Part shown: positions 45,560-57,091 of the stretch, piece by piece
Layout of the letters: the number at the start of each line of letters is the position of its first letter
Numbering within the stretch: the stretch's first letter is position 1
DNA from: Adenophora triphylla var. japonica
Lineage: Eukaryota; Streptophyta; Magnoliopsida; Asterales; Campanulaceae
Length of the DNA stretch: 64,000 nt
Assembly: GCA_022495995.1 (NCBI GenBank)
Contig: JAFEMH010002437.1
Span: 248,001 to 312,000, forward strand
Direction of reading: 5' to 3'
Notes under the pieces: generated by a model
What the model was told of the DNA's origin: nothing
The model's input: only the letters and a program-made list of their open reading frames with translations
Databases searched by the model: none
Translations under genes and position numbers: made by a program

Positions 45560-47409
45560 GAGCGTCTCCAAGAAAACGCCAAACCCATGTGCTATCGCTA
45601 AACTGGCGCAGAAACTTCCTCCAACAGCAGCGCCAAAGTTGCCGCTATTTTAGAGCATCCCGTTTCATGCGCCAAATTTGGAGCAAGAGATTCTTTGCGC
45701 TATCTATTTTTCTTTGATTTTTTTTCTTTTTTCGCCCCAATAAAATTGAAATTAATACAATTTCAAGTTCACGTTTTCACCTCAAATAAAACTGAAACAT
45801 CGCGATTCAACCATTAATCAAGTACAAATCATGAAAGCAATGACAATTGGAAAGGGGTTCCAAAGTTAAAGCCCTAATTTTGTTAGGGATATAGAAATTT
45901 AGGGGTTTAAGATTTGAGTTAGAAGATGAAGGATAACCGGTGAGGGTAAAGCAGGGGAGAAGAAAAAACCTAATCAACAGTTCCGCCGCCTGAGGTGGTG
46001 GTGCGGAGGTCCTTTCCCCTCCGCGTGCTTCGCTGGGTAGCTTTGCGTCACTTAACGATCGTGGAAAAATTCTGATTTTTTTATCTCTTGGAATAGAAAT
46101 TCAATTTGGAATAGAAATTCAATTTATGTACGAGGATTGAGGAGTCATTAATGTTAATTTTGAGGGTGGTCAGTTGTATTTTCTTAATTTTCCGTTGAAA
46201 TTGTATTTTGAAGCATTTTATTTTAGAGAATTGTTATTCACCCCGCACATTTACTTAATACCCCTGCATTACTAAGTTTACTTTTAAAAATTAAAACTAC
46301 ACCACCATTATTACTATTCTAACCTTTTAATCTATTCAATAAACCCCCTCCTAAACTATCAAAATTGTAACCACCATTCCACGGAAACTCCCACTACCAT
46401 GCTACCACCATTAACACATCAATACCAACGTCATCACCACACCACAACAGTAACCACGGATTTCAATTCACAAAATCAAACAAATTGCAGCCCCCACCAT
46501 CAAAATTAAGAAGAAAAATATCTAACTTTTAGCCCCTTAATTCTCTTCCAAATGAAATTTTCCCTCTTCAATCCTCATTAAACAAATTAAACAAGCATCA
46601 TCAACCCCATGAATAATTATCAACATTTTATCCCAAAAAGGGGAAAATGGACCTCATCATGTAAAACCCAGAAAGGGAATTTAAGAATCTTGGGGAGCTT
46701 AGGGGTTACAATTGCAGTAGCAGGGGAGGGAAGTCTTTACAAAAGCTCGTCATCAATGGCGACTCTCTCTCTTTCACACAGTTTCACACCCTACCCTGGT
46801 GCTGCAGTTCTCTCTCTCTCTCTCACACACACACACAGAGATTCCCTCTTTGTAATCTTGTTTCCTCAATTAACAATTTTATGTTATGTTGGATGCTTTT
46901 GACAACCAATCCATGTTGCATTTTTCATTAATTTAAAGATTTTAGTCTTTCCTATTTCTCAAGAAATACTTTGCATCATCAGGAAAGTTTCATTAGGGAA
47001 TTTGAGAGGGCAAAAAAGTCATTTCAATTAATGGCATTTTTTTGAAAATTAAATTGCGGGGGTATTAAGTAAATGTGCGGGCTTGAATAACAATTCTCTT
47101 TATTTTAATTATCTATTTTAATGTTTCTTCTAATAAATTTTTATTTTAAATTTATTTATTTATAGTTATTAATTGTCTTATTTAAGTTTTATAGCATGCT
47201 ATTTAATATAATGTAATTTGAATAATATTAAATATGATTAATGAAAAACATTTTAATTAAATGAAATAATAAGAATATTCTGTAAAGATTCTTATTTGGT
47301 GCAAAATTTGAAACAAACTATTAGAGACGGGGTAAAATATTTGGGGTTGAAATTGCACCATTACGATGTTTTGGTGCAAAATTTGAAGCAACCTATTGTT
47401 GGAGAGGCC
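45560..47409. mobile_element. Harbinger-like MITE remnant, TSD TTA
   Basis: It is flanked by TTA (45557-45559 and 47410-47412). Ends GAGCGTCTCCAAGAAA and, inward, GGCCTCTCCAACAATA are similar. The GGTGCAAAATTTGAA(A/G)C motif occurs twice near the right end. It is split by the inner MULE, leaving about 970 bp of its own. A GC-rich patch (45955-46040) is of unknown origin. Confidence 0.55.
46226..47098. mobile_element. Inner MULE-type element, 873 bp, TSD TTTATTTTA
   Basis: The exact 9-bp duplication is at 46217-46225 and 47099-47107. Inverted repeats of about 45 bp begin GAGAATTGTTATTCA on both ends and continue GCACATTTACTTAATACCCC. There is no transposase. A 97-codon frame (46609-46902) contains MATLSLSHSFTPYPG, which could be a captured exon (Pack-MULE-like) or chance; CT and CA microsatellites follow at about 46808-46840. 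Confidence 0.87.
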
Positions 47410-47605
47410 TTACCCGACTGAAAATTTGCAAATTCGGCTATACCTGAAGGCGGGGACTGGTGTAGGGCTTGGGTTTGAGGAGGGGAGGAAAGAGAAGGGA
47501 GAGAGATTGAAGTGAAGAAGATGACCCTTCCAGCTTCTCTTTTGTCTTGGACTACGGGTTTACTCAACAATTTTAAGGGTCTATATAACAACTCTCAATA
47601 ACAAA

Positions 47606-48264
47606 TGAAAAATAAATCAGGTTGCATAGGAAATACTTTACACAGCTATCGCCGGCGTCGGAATGGAGAAATTGTCGGTTTGTCAGGCGGAGATTCGGCG
47701 CAGTTCGCAGTTCCTTTCAAGTTTCAATGCATAGGGTTCCGAAGCGGTTCCGCAGTAATTTATCCGTCGACCACTGTCTTCCACGACTCTCTTTCTCTCA
47801 CTGCTACTAGAGTGGGAATTCTGAAGACTTGAATTGGGTTTCTCTCACCATTCTCGGCTTCCCTCATAAAGTAGCCCTAACGTAAGCGCCAAAACCCCAG
47901 ATGTGTTTTCCTTAAATTCTAGTGTTGGCTTATTTATTAGGGGTTAATTTAGTCACCCAACCCAAATGCATTAAAAACTTTATAAATTGATAATATCGGA
48001 ATCGCTGAAATTTATTAATTTATAGAGTTGTAACTTATTAATTTATCAATAAATTAACAATTATTATTTTAAAGAGATTTTAGCCGATTCGACGAATCTC
48101 AAATTTCTGTATAAACTAAATTCATTATATGTACATAATAATAATAAGTTAAAGACATTGAAAGTTGATAATAATAACTTTGAATTTATTGTAAACAAGA
48201 AAAATAGCTATACTCAATGTATTTTTGAAACAAACAATTATAGAATCATATTTTCACTAAATAG
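47606..48264. other. GC-richer segment (to 47900) then AT-rich intergenic DNA
   Basis: 47620-47900 is clearly less AT-rich than its surroundings, resembling exon or 5' UTR/promoter DNA. Short frames are open on both strands but none is recognisable. By position it may be the promoter or 5' UTR exon of the minus-strand NSE3-like gene. From 47930 the sequence is AT-rich and featureless. Confidence 0.35.
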
Positions 48265-48266
48265 TA

Positions 48267-48514
48267 CTCCCTCCGTTCCACTTCAAGAGTCCTACTTTCC
48301 CTTTTTGGTCCGTCCCAGACTAAGTGTCCCATTTCATAAATGACAAATTTTGAACAGTGTTTCGGACATTTATACCCTTATCATAAATGTTTTAACTTTT
48401 ACATTCTCTCTCCTCTAATCTTCTATCCACTTACAATTCTTTATTCATTTTTTAAAAAAATTCTTAAAAAGCGTGAAATACTACCCTAGAACCCTTGAAG
48501 TGGGACGGAGGGAG
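48267..48514. mobile_element. Stowaway MITE, TSD TA
   Basis: 248 bp. Left end CTCCCTCCGTTCCACTTCAA, right end read inward CTCCCTCCGTCCCACTTCAA. TA lies at 48265-48266 and 48515-48516. The ends are the best preserved among the Stowaways here. Confidence 0.92.
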
Positions 48515-48516
48515 TA

Positions 48517-50314
48517 ATAATTATTTTTTTCAGTTTTTAAAAATTATTAATTTATAATTTTTGTGAGACCTAAATTTATAAAGGGGTCCCCGAAAATTTA
48601 TTATCTTATTATTTTATCGATTTTTGTAAAATTTTCAACTTTCCAAGTGAGGATCAGACAAATTTATTATTTTAGAAAGTTTCTTAATTTTTCGAGTATA
48701 ACTTTAAAGAGATTCTATTGTATCATAAAGAGTTTCTATTGTATCATGTGTACTATTCTATAGCTATATTAATAAAAAATTATGTAAATATTAAAAAATT
48801 TAGGATGAAGATTGATATATGTCTAATCTTCTTATTTAACATTCGAATGCAAATTTAACTTCAAATACATTTCAGTGAATCGAATTCGGAACAGTTCCAG
48901 CAAATTTTTTTACTGCAGCGAGCTAAAATGACTTGGCAATCTCACTCTTTTTTTACATTCAATGGATGTGATAAATGTTAAATTTAGGCATGTCAATTTA
49001 GACTTGTTAACCGGCAACAAGCTCGACCCGACTCGCTAACTATCCGACTCGATTCATTAACATATGCGAGTTTAAACATTGAACTCGTTTATGTTCACGA
49101 GTCGACGCGATTCATTTAATATGCAAGAGTAAAAAGTAAAAATCTTAAATTTAAAACAGGAGTTTTGTTGGATTGTTGGGAGATTTTGCCTTCATTCACA
49201 TAAACCCAATTCAAAACAGGAGTTTTGTTGGATTGTTGGGAGATTTTCAAAAGGATAAAGGAGACACACTAGACAAGAACTTTGAATTTGAGAGTTGGAT
49301 TCTGCAAATTGGGATGTGGGTACTTCAAATTTGACTTTTTATTGGATTAAATTTACAAAAAATGAAATAAAAATAGAATCTTTAAGAAAGGGTATTTCTT
49401 TTTTCATGAAAATTTGGCATGCTTGAAGGCAATTGGGTACATGAAAGAATTGTAATATGTGAAGCTGATGATTTGACTAGTCTTCAATGGCTTCCCATAA
49501 ATCCCACCATTGACCAAACAATCATCATAAGAAAGACTCTTGAATGTTCTTGGGCTTATCTATAGAGTATTAAATCAGCTGACAACTCTACAGTGCTCAA
49601 ATAATAGCATAGGAATTATTTGGAGGATTAAATTTGGCCAATGTTATGACCCAAAAATGCAGGACAAGAAGATGTTGCCATCAAGTGTTGGGACTAAGCA
49701 ACCAGGAAGGATGTTCCTATCTTTTGGGCCACTTTCTGATTATCAGATACGAGAAGGGAGATCCCAGCCCTAATCCAATGTTCCAAAAAACAAAAAATAA
49801 TTAAAAATCAAGTATAAACCCATCTCCCCCTTCTTTCTTTCCCAGCCCTTTCACCCCTCTTCCTAATCCACAAACCCTACTTCCCAACCCACAATAGCAC
49901 CACCGGTCCGACTATCACCACCTCACCACAACCCCCTCTTAAAGCTGCCCATAAACCCTCCTTCCTAGCCCACAAATCCAACAAATCAACACATTTAAAC
50001 AACAACAAAGAACATCTCATAAACAAATTGCAGAGAGAAGAACCTTCACAAGAGGAAGACGAATATAGAAGGAGAGGGAGAGGGAGAGAGACGGAGAGGA
50101 AGAGGAAGATGAAGACGAAGATAGAAGGAGAGGGAGAAGGAGCTTACCCGTCGTTGATCGAGCGCCGCTGGAGAACCCGCTGGAATCAGCAATGGAAGCA
50201 ATGGAGAATGAAACGGTGAAAACCCATTTTCTCAACGTCATGAGCAAGGGTAATACGGGCATTATGAAAATTTTATGAGGAGATTTTTGTCCAAAATCGC
50301 GAATCAGAGGACGC
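48517..50314. other. Intergenic DNA with a hAT-like left end and a direct repeat
   Basis: Near 48987, TAGGCATGTCAATTTAGACT followed by CTCGACCCGACTCG motifs resembles a hAT left end, but no right end was found. AAACAGGAGTTTTGTTGG and its continuation are duplicated at about 49157 and 49212 (unit about 55 bp). A GA-rich repeat lies at 50055-50135. Short open frames at 49540-49773 and 50028-50219 have no recognisable domain. Confidence 0.45.
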
Positions 50315-50641
50315 TTTTTTTTTTTTTTTTTTTTTTTATACCCTGGTTCCTTGCCGTCACCAACCAATTAGGCTGCTCAAATTCTTTCCCGTCGACACCG
50401 CATCACTCTTACAACACCACCGAACGCTTTTTTTTTTTTTTTTTTATACCCAGTTCCGGCTCGCCGTCACCAACCACCGATCGCTCCCTCGCTGTCGAGA
50501 CAATTGCATCACTCTTACAACACCAATTGAAGGACCCTGAAACCAAGGTAGAAATTAAAGCTCAAAAAATTCCCTTGGAGGGACTCGAACCGGTGACCTT
50601 CCCTTCAAAAGGCCACCAAGGTACCACTGGGCCAAGGCCCT
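50315..50641 (-). mobile_element. tRNA-derived SINE with duplicated 3' end
   Basis: On the minus strand, from about 50641, there is an A box (TGGCCCAGTGGT, 50634-50623) and a B box (GGTTCGAGTCC, 50591-50581), spaced as in Pol III promoters. The body ends GGGTAT plus a poly(A) run (plus-strand T run 50428-50445). A second copy of the 3' body (GGTGTTGTAAGAGTGATG ... GGTTGGTGACGGC) and another poly(A) tail (50315-50338) follow. The head is tRNA-like but the anticodon arm is not convincing, so it is not called a tRNA gene. Confidence 0.72.
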
Positions 50642-52820
50642 TTTGGTGGACACTCTATTTTCTTCGCTTATAGTTAAGTGGGTTTTAATTTTAAGAGGGG
50701 TTTAGATCTAATTTGAAAAAAAAAAAAAAAAATCGCTCTTATTTCTCTAAACTCTTAATCGGTCGGACCTAAAACTCTTACTAAGAACTGATTTTAAAAA
50801 TCAAATGAGATCTTAATCGTAAATTCATACCTGACTTGTCCGATCTGCGATTGGCATGACTCGTTTACGTTAATCCTGCTAAATTAAATGAATTAAATGA
50901 GTCAACTTGTCTCAAACTAACAATCTACCACAACCCATATTCAATTCAACTCGACCCAATCCATTCAATTAATTAGTTAAATTTAATACTCCCACAAATA
51001 GCAAATTGGTCACATATAAATTAGAGCGAGCACAAGAAGTGGACAAAATTTGGCAAATTTGGGTGTATGGTACCAAAAATTTGATCAAAATTTAAGGTTT
51101 TTTAAGGAAATTTGTTAAAAATTTTAGTTAAGTCACATGTGTATTGCACGTGATGTACATATTGGATTAGTTTGAAATTAGTATTAGTTATGAAAGGGTT
51201 AATTGTAAATTCTTAAACTTAGCATTGAAAAACATAAATTTTAGAATATTAAGTAATCAAAAAAATATTCAAAATTCAAAAATTAAAATAAAATAAAATA
51301 AAGTAAAGTAAAATTAATATATTAAAATTTTGAATGTAAATATTTTTTAAATATAAATATATAAATGATTTATTAATGAAATTTTAAAATTAAATGACAA
51401 CTATAATTAAACAAAAATATACTTCTTCAAAAAAAATTGAAGCAAAACATATTGTAATGATTAGTGGAAAATATATTATTATAATAATTTAATTTATTAA
51501 TTATATATTATCAATTTAATATAATTACATATTTTTTGAAGTGTAATCAATTATATATTTTTTTGATGAATAATTAATTACATTACTAAACAAAGTCTTT
51601 TTTGAAGACTAAACTTACACCCAAATGTGTCGGTTGTTAAACCTGGAAATTAAGCTTTGAAAATGTAGAGTTAAAATTATTAAGTTACTGAATTTTAAGA
51701 ATTGAGTTTGTTTGATAATTACAAATTATTTATATCTAAATTTAATCAAAATTTCAACTCAATATTAAAAAAAAATTGAATAATTTTAATGGTTATATAA
51801 TAAAATAAATTCATCATTGACATGTACGTCGTCACTATTATTGTAACTAGACTAGTATTAACCCCATTGTCAAGGGCACAGAAACGTCTACCCACTCGCG
51901 GTTATACTAAATTTATTTTCCCATTCTTTTAATTGAAATCGTCGTGCTATTAAAAAAATATCATATCCCAAAAAATTAATTTAAACTAAGTTTTTATTTA
52001 TTATTGTAACAAAAAGTAAAAAAAAATCATGAACAATAAATAATAAAAAATAAAATTCAAACTCTCTTGCAATTGATGTTTATGAAATCGATAAGTAAAT
52101 AATAAAAAAAATAAAAAAATCATGTAATAAATAAAAGGGTGTGGGGGGAAGTTAAAAGACAGGTTTGGAAGGAGAAGGTGGAGAGTTATAAAACTAGGAG
52201 GCGGAAGGTGGAATATATGGGTTAATCGAATTTTTTTTCAAAATATAGGTTTTTAAAAATTTATATACGAAAATAACATCCTAAAAATATTATGTACCAA
52301 AGTAACACTTCTTGATGGAGTCCGAAATTGATAATTTCGGAATAAGGTAATCCTGAACTGCTATTTCCAGAATTCCTTTTTTTTTACATAACTGAATTCA
52401 GAAAATATTGTTTTCGGAAAATTGAATTCCGGAACTGCTAATTTCGGATTTGCTTTGCAAAATTTTTGTGTGGCTTCAAATCCATACAGCCTATCACCAA
52501 TAATACTATCTCCTCCTTTTACCTCTTCTCCATAGCACAATAACAGTCTATAAACAAAACAAAAAAAACAGTTCAAGAAGAAGAAGAAAATAAGGATGAA
52601 GAAGAAGAAGAAGAAGAGAAGGAGGTGGATTTTTATCAAAAAAATCTGAAAAATTCAAAAAATTCAGTATAAGAAGAACAAAAAAAAAGAAGGTACATTT
52701 TAATCCCTCTTAATTTGTGTTTGAAATTTAAAATTAATGTTTATTTGATTTTTTTGTAAATGCAGTGATATTTTTAAATTAGATTTTTTATAATTAATTT
52801 TTTTTTTCAATTTTTAGGAA
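50642..52820. other. AT-rich intergenic DNA and 5' part of the MULE
   Basis: 50650-52200 is AT-rich with no recognisable gene or complete TE. CTAGACTAGTATTAACCCC at about 51848 faintly resembles a Helitron-type end. The MULE probably begins near 52210-52250 (AT-rich end, then TTTCGGAAT-type repeats at 52320-52450), but its other end is outside the window so the terminus is unconfirmed. Confidence 0.4.
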
Positions 52821-52826
52821 TAAATA

Positions 52827-54539
52827 TGAATGGAGTTTCACTTGTTTTCATGTGTTGTTGGGGAGGAGATGATGAACATCCGTTTGAAGGTGAACATTTT
52901 GAAAGGGAACCAAAATATGCACTCAGGGCTAAAACTCGGTGAAGGTACAAGAAGTTGATTAAGAAGTTAGCTAAGAAAATTGGGGTAGATCGAGCTAATG
53001 TTCAGTTGCAATTTATTTGTAGATATCCTCATCTTATCGCTCCCGGGGTTTCAAATTACATTCCATTTGTAATCAACAATGATATGGGTATGGAAGTCAT
53101 GTTTGATGTTTCTGTTCAGTTTGGTGGGTTGAGTAACTTACAATTATATGTTAAGATGAATTTAGTTGATAATGTTTATGACATGAATACCTTTCAAATG
53201 GGTTCTTTTAGTTGCTACAGTGAGAGGGATGGTGGAACAAGTACACAAACCTATGTAGAAGAGGAAGAGAAGAGGAAGAGGAAGAGGGAGAGGGAGAGGG
53301 AGAGGGAGAGGGAGAGGGAGAGGAAGAGAAAGAGGGAGAGGGAGAGGAAAAGGAAGAGAGAGAGAGGAAGAGGGAGGGGGTCAAGGTGAGGGTTGGGAAT
53401 TGTATAATGATGATGATAATGATTCAAATTATGAAGAAAATATTGGGTCGCTTCTAAATGAAGATCGTGCCGATGGATATGATGATTGTAGTAGTCCTAC
53501 TGATGATAGCGAGAATGGGGGTGATATTGGGGTGAGGGAAGATTTGGGGATACATTTGGTTGCTTACGAAGAGCCACAAAATCACGTGTATGAGAGAGCA
53601 GACTATCAATTTTATCGTGATATTGGAGAAGGATCAGAGATTTATGATAATAACGAATATAACTTTGCTAATTGGGATGCAGAACATAATGAAATTGCCA
53701 AAGGTATTCGCGTTTCAAGGAAGACAGAGGTGCAACATAAAATGAAGATGTTTCATATTAAGAAAAATCTGCGCTTCAAGATAAAATGAAGCACAACCCG
53801 AAAGTGGACTATTGAGTGTTTGGTGAAAGATTTTTCGTGCAATTTTTTTGTGAATGTGAGTTTGAAGAATGTTGGGTATTGGGAAATTACCAAATACAAG
53901 GGTACTCATTCTTGCTTGGAAACAGAAATTAGCGAATATCATCAATACCTAGATGCTAAGTTCATAGGACAAGAAATTTTGGAACTTGTTAAGGCTGATC
54001 CCGAGTTGAAGATTGCAGTTGTGAAGGCGACAATAAAAAAAACACATGGGAAGGATGTTTCATATAGGAAGGTATGGTATGGTAAACAAAAAGCTATTGC
54101 AGAGGCATATGGAGACTGGGAAGAATCTTACATAAGGTTGCCACGTTTGTTAGCAGCTATCCAAAGTGGAACTCTGGAACCATTGTAGAGTATTCTGATC
54201 CTCCACCTCCCGGTACTTTAGGTATGTTTGATCGTGTGTTCTGGGCATTTGGCACTTGTGTGGAAGCATTCTCTTATTGTCGTCCTGTTATTTATGTTGA
54301 TGACACATTCCTGCATGGAAGATATAGAGGGGTTATACTTATTGCTATGGGTGTTGACGCGAATGATAGTATACTTCCTCTCGCATTCGCTATTGTTTAA
54401 AAAGAGGACTACCGAAACTGGTGTTGGTTTCTACATCTTCTTTGCAAACATATTATTAAGGGTCATGAAGTTTGCTTTATATCTGATCGGCATAATGGCA
54501 TCCTTTGCACAGTTGGAGAATTGAAAACTGGCCACGAAA
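52827..54539 (+). pseudogene. Mutator-like (MULE/MuDR) transposase, broken and truncated
   Basis: Recognisable parts in order: an N-terminal exon from about 52827 with an in-frame TGA near 52940; an open stretch 52955-53389 running into a GA repeat (Arg/Glu-rich); an acidic segment 53400-53789; the DNA-binding domain from about 53810 (NVGYWEITKYKGTHSC, VSYRKVWYGKQKAI, DWEESYIRLPRLL). After a frame change near 54175 comes the catalytic domain (FWAFGTCVEAFSYCRPVIYV, DDTFLHGRYRG, GVDANDSILPLAFAIV). A TAA follows, then the second Asp (CFISDRHNGIL). The third catalytic residue and the C-terminus are missing because the Ty3 array begins at 54540. Not functional. Confidence 0.88.
53262..53385. repeat. 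(GAGAGG)n purine repeat in the MULE
   Basis: About 120 bp of GGGAGA/GGAAGA units inside the transposase frame, encoding Arg/Glu/Lys repeats. It likely arose by slippage. Confidence 0.93.
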
Positions 54540-57077
54540 TGTAACGCCCCTAACCCTAGGCACAATTTTAATATTACATTATATGCTTTTAATATTAATG
54601 TTAACTTTATATGTTTACTTTATATCTTTAAATTCTTATATTAGGATGAAATGTTTGGAAAATAAAATAATGTTCTAAAGGGAAATATAAAAATAGAAAT
54701 AAATAAAATGTGGAAGGAGGATTATAGTATGTGGAATAAATACTTGGGTAGGAGGATTTTAATTTATATGCTTTGGGAAATAAGGGGAATAAATTGTCAT
54801 GGTAGTGAAAGCCTTGAGGTTAATAGGATAAGTAGAGTGAGGGGACCATCCTCCCTAAATCACTCTTCATTCCCCTCAATTGTCAAACATCCCATACCTT
54901 TCTCTTACTTTCCCCATACCCTTCCCCATACTCCCTCTTAATCCGGCCCCCCCTACTCCTTCACCATTCTTATACTCCACCTTCCTTCTTCTTCTCCTTC
55001 ATTTCATTTCCTTTTATAAAATCTCCATGGAAGCTTCAATGTGAAGCCTTGCTTCCCAAGAACCTCCTAGGTCCAAATCTTCTCCATTTTTCAATCCAAG
55101 AGTACATTTGAGCTTGGGACAACTAGGAGAATCTATTAAGCTAAAGAAATCCATGATCCATCTCCTATTCTAGGTGAGTTGTTATGACTTCCCTTCTTCT
55201 AAATGTTCATGAGTTATTTAATGTTGTTATTGTTATTTAGATGATTGTTTAAATGCTTTGGAAATCTTTTTGGGAGTTGAAGAATGGATTAATCTTTTGG
55301 AAGGATGTTATTGTTGATCAAGAGTGTAAGAACATGGGTTGATTTAGATTAAAAGTGTTAAACTTGAAATAAGGTAATGAAATGGGTGGAGTTAGTTTTA
55401 GAAAATCAAACTTGAAAAATGTTAATGAAATGGGTTGGAATTCTTGTGGTGAACAATCTAGATCTATGTTATTTTGGGGTTAAGTGATTTAGGATGAGGT
55501 TTGCAAGTTAGGAGATTCCTTTGGTGATCTTGAATTTTAGGAAGAGTTAAAAGGAAATGAACCTAAGTAAAAGGGGATTGAAATTTAATTTGGCTGGAAA
55601 AGGGTCTTGGGCGGTCGCCCCGGCGGTGGTGAGCGGCCGCCCAAGAAGGCGTAGCAGATCCTTGGAAACCCCACTTGGGCGGTCGCCCAGTGGCATGGGC
55701 GGTCGCCCATGTTGGCAATTTTGTCCCAATTCCCTGTTTATTTGGATTTTCACTAGTAACCTCCTAGCATGATCCTTAACTAATATAAAGTGGAACCAAA
55801 CCTTCCTGGGATACGAATAAATCCTTTTAACCTAGGTTATACTTAGAACAATTGTACCCCTAAATAACACCTTCAATGGGTTAAATTGGAACTACGGAAG
55901 CATTCTATCTCCGACTTAGAAATCATTTGGCAGTTTATTAAAGGTGACTCCAACTTGGTAGAGTTGACTTGAATCCTTATAGAGATCATATATTGTCGTA
56001 TAATGACCTAGTAAGGTGGGTTGGAGATATCTCATCATCTTACTTGAGTACCTATTCATGACTTGTATTATGCTTAGTATATTATATAAATATTGCACTC
56101 TGATTATTGCTTGAACATGAGTATATTTTACCATGTGACTATATTGCTTATTTATGCATAGTGTGTTAAAGAAATGTTGCACTATGATGTTGGTTGAGCA
56201 TGAGTATATTTTACCATGTTGCTATGTTGTTTATCCCCTTTGTGGATTTATTCAAGTATCTATTATGTGCTTGATAATGTGTGAGTCGGTGACATTGGGG
56301 TATAACATAATACGATCAATTATGGAAGTGTGACCTAATGTGATCGGATTATGTTATATACGTGGCCGTCCCCTCACTGTGGCCACGGGATGGGGTATAG
56401 CATCTGTATTGAGCCAAAAGCCTTACGAGTTGCTCTTTGTCTTATTTGGTTCCACACAGCGGGTCTTATAAGACGTGAGTATTGCTTAAGCGGCTCACCG
56501 TAAGATTGGAGTATTATTATACCCAATGTTGTACGACTCTTTGTTCGAGACGGGAAAAGGTAAACCAAGGTAATGTAAGGTGTTCTGACTTTTCCAACGT
56601 GTTATATGCAACTTGTTATGTGTTGCATCTTATATGGCATATTCTTTGCATTCATAATAGCTTCTTTGAGATTTATTCTCACCCCTCTCCCTTTCTTTGT
56701 TTTAGATTCCGAGACAGATGGACCGGCCAAGTAAGGGCGGTGAGGAGTTTTGAAGTTATATTTTTGGGAATTGTCGGGGTATGATTAGGTTGGTATAGAA
56801 AGTGTACCTTGGTATAAATCATTTACGGAATTGTATTATTAAATCTTCATTTTATGTTATAATCGATGCCTTTTGTAACTAAAACAGTTTCTTACTTTCT
56901 AAGTTAGTCAACTATCTCTCCATTGTGAAAAGGTGTAGATTTATTTTGAAATGGTTATAATAATTGTATTTATTTTTGAAAGTTAAATAAAGAATTTAAA
57001 AGTTTTAATGAAATTTGGGTTAGTTTGAGGATGCTCCAGCTTGGGACACGTGTAGGTTCCGGGTCGGGGTCCTCACA
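54540..57077 (+). repeat. First Ty3 LTR of the array
   Basis: 2538 bp, TGTAACGCCCC ... CCTCACA. Near-identical to 60676-63207 except for many small differences at CTG/CAG/CCGG sites. It carries GC palindromes at 55606-55711 and the 17-bp inverted repeat at 56302-56357. Confidence 0.93.
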
Positions 57078-57079
57078 GT

Positions 57080-57091
57080 TGGTATCAGAGC
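57080..57091 (+). other. Primer-binding site, first internal region
   Basis: TGGTATCAGAGC, the initiator tRNA-Met site, 2 nt after the LTR end. It is repeated at 63210-63221 after the second LTR. Confidence 0.95.

Larger units (their letters stand above)
45399..47596. mobile_element. MULE-type element, TSD AATAACAAA, with nested elements
   Basis: The exact 9-bp duplication is at 45390-45398 and 47597-47605. The terminal inverted repeats are about 45 bp: GAGATTTGTTATATAAACCC / GAGAGTTGTTATATAGACCC, continuing with AAAATTGTTGAGTAAACCCG on both sides. The 9-bp TSD and long repeats identify a Mutator-like element. It lacks transposase. It contains a Harbinger-like MITE (45560-47409), which in turn contains a second MULE (46226-47098). 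Confidence 0.88.

Noticed and set aside
50581..50641. tRNA gene on the minus strand
   Set aside because: A and B boxes are present but a proper anticodon arm and acceptor pairing are not, and a SINE body with poly(A) follows.
48980..50960. Large hAT element with left end TAGGCATGTCAATTTAG
   Set aside because: No matching right terminus or 8-bp duplication could be located.
51848..51885. Helitron 3' end (CTAGACTAGTATTAACCCC)
   Set aside because: The expected hairpin is too weak (three to four pairs) and no partner end was found.
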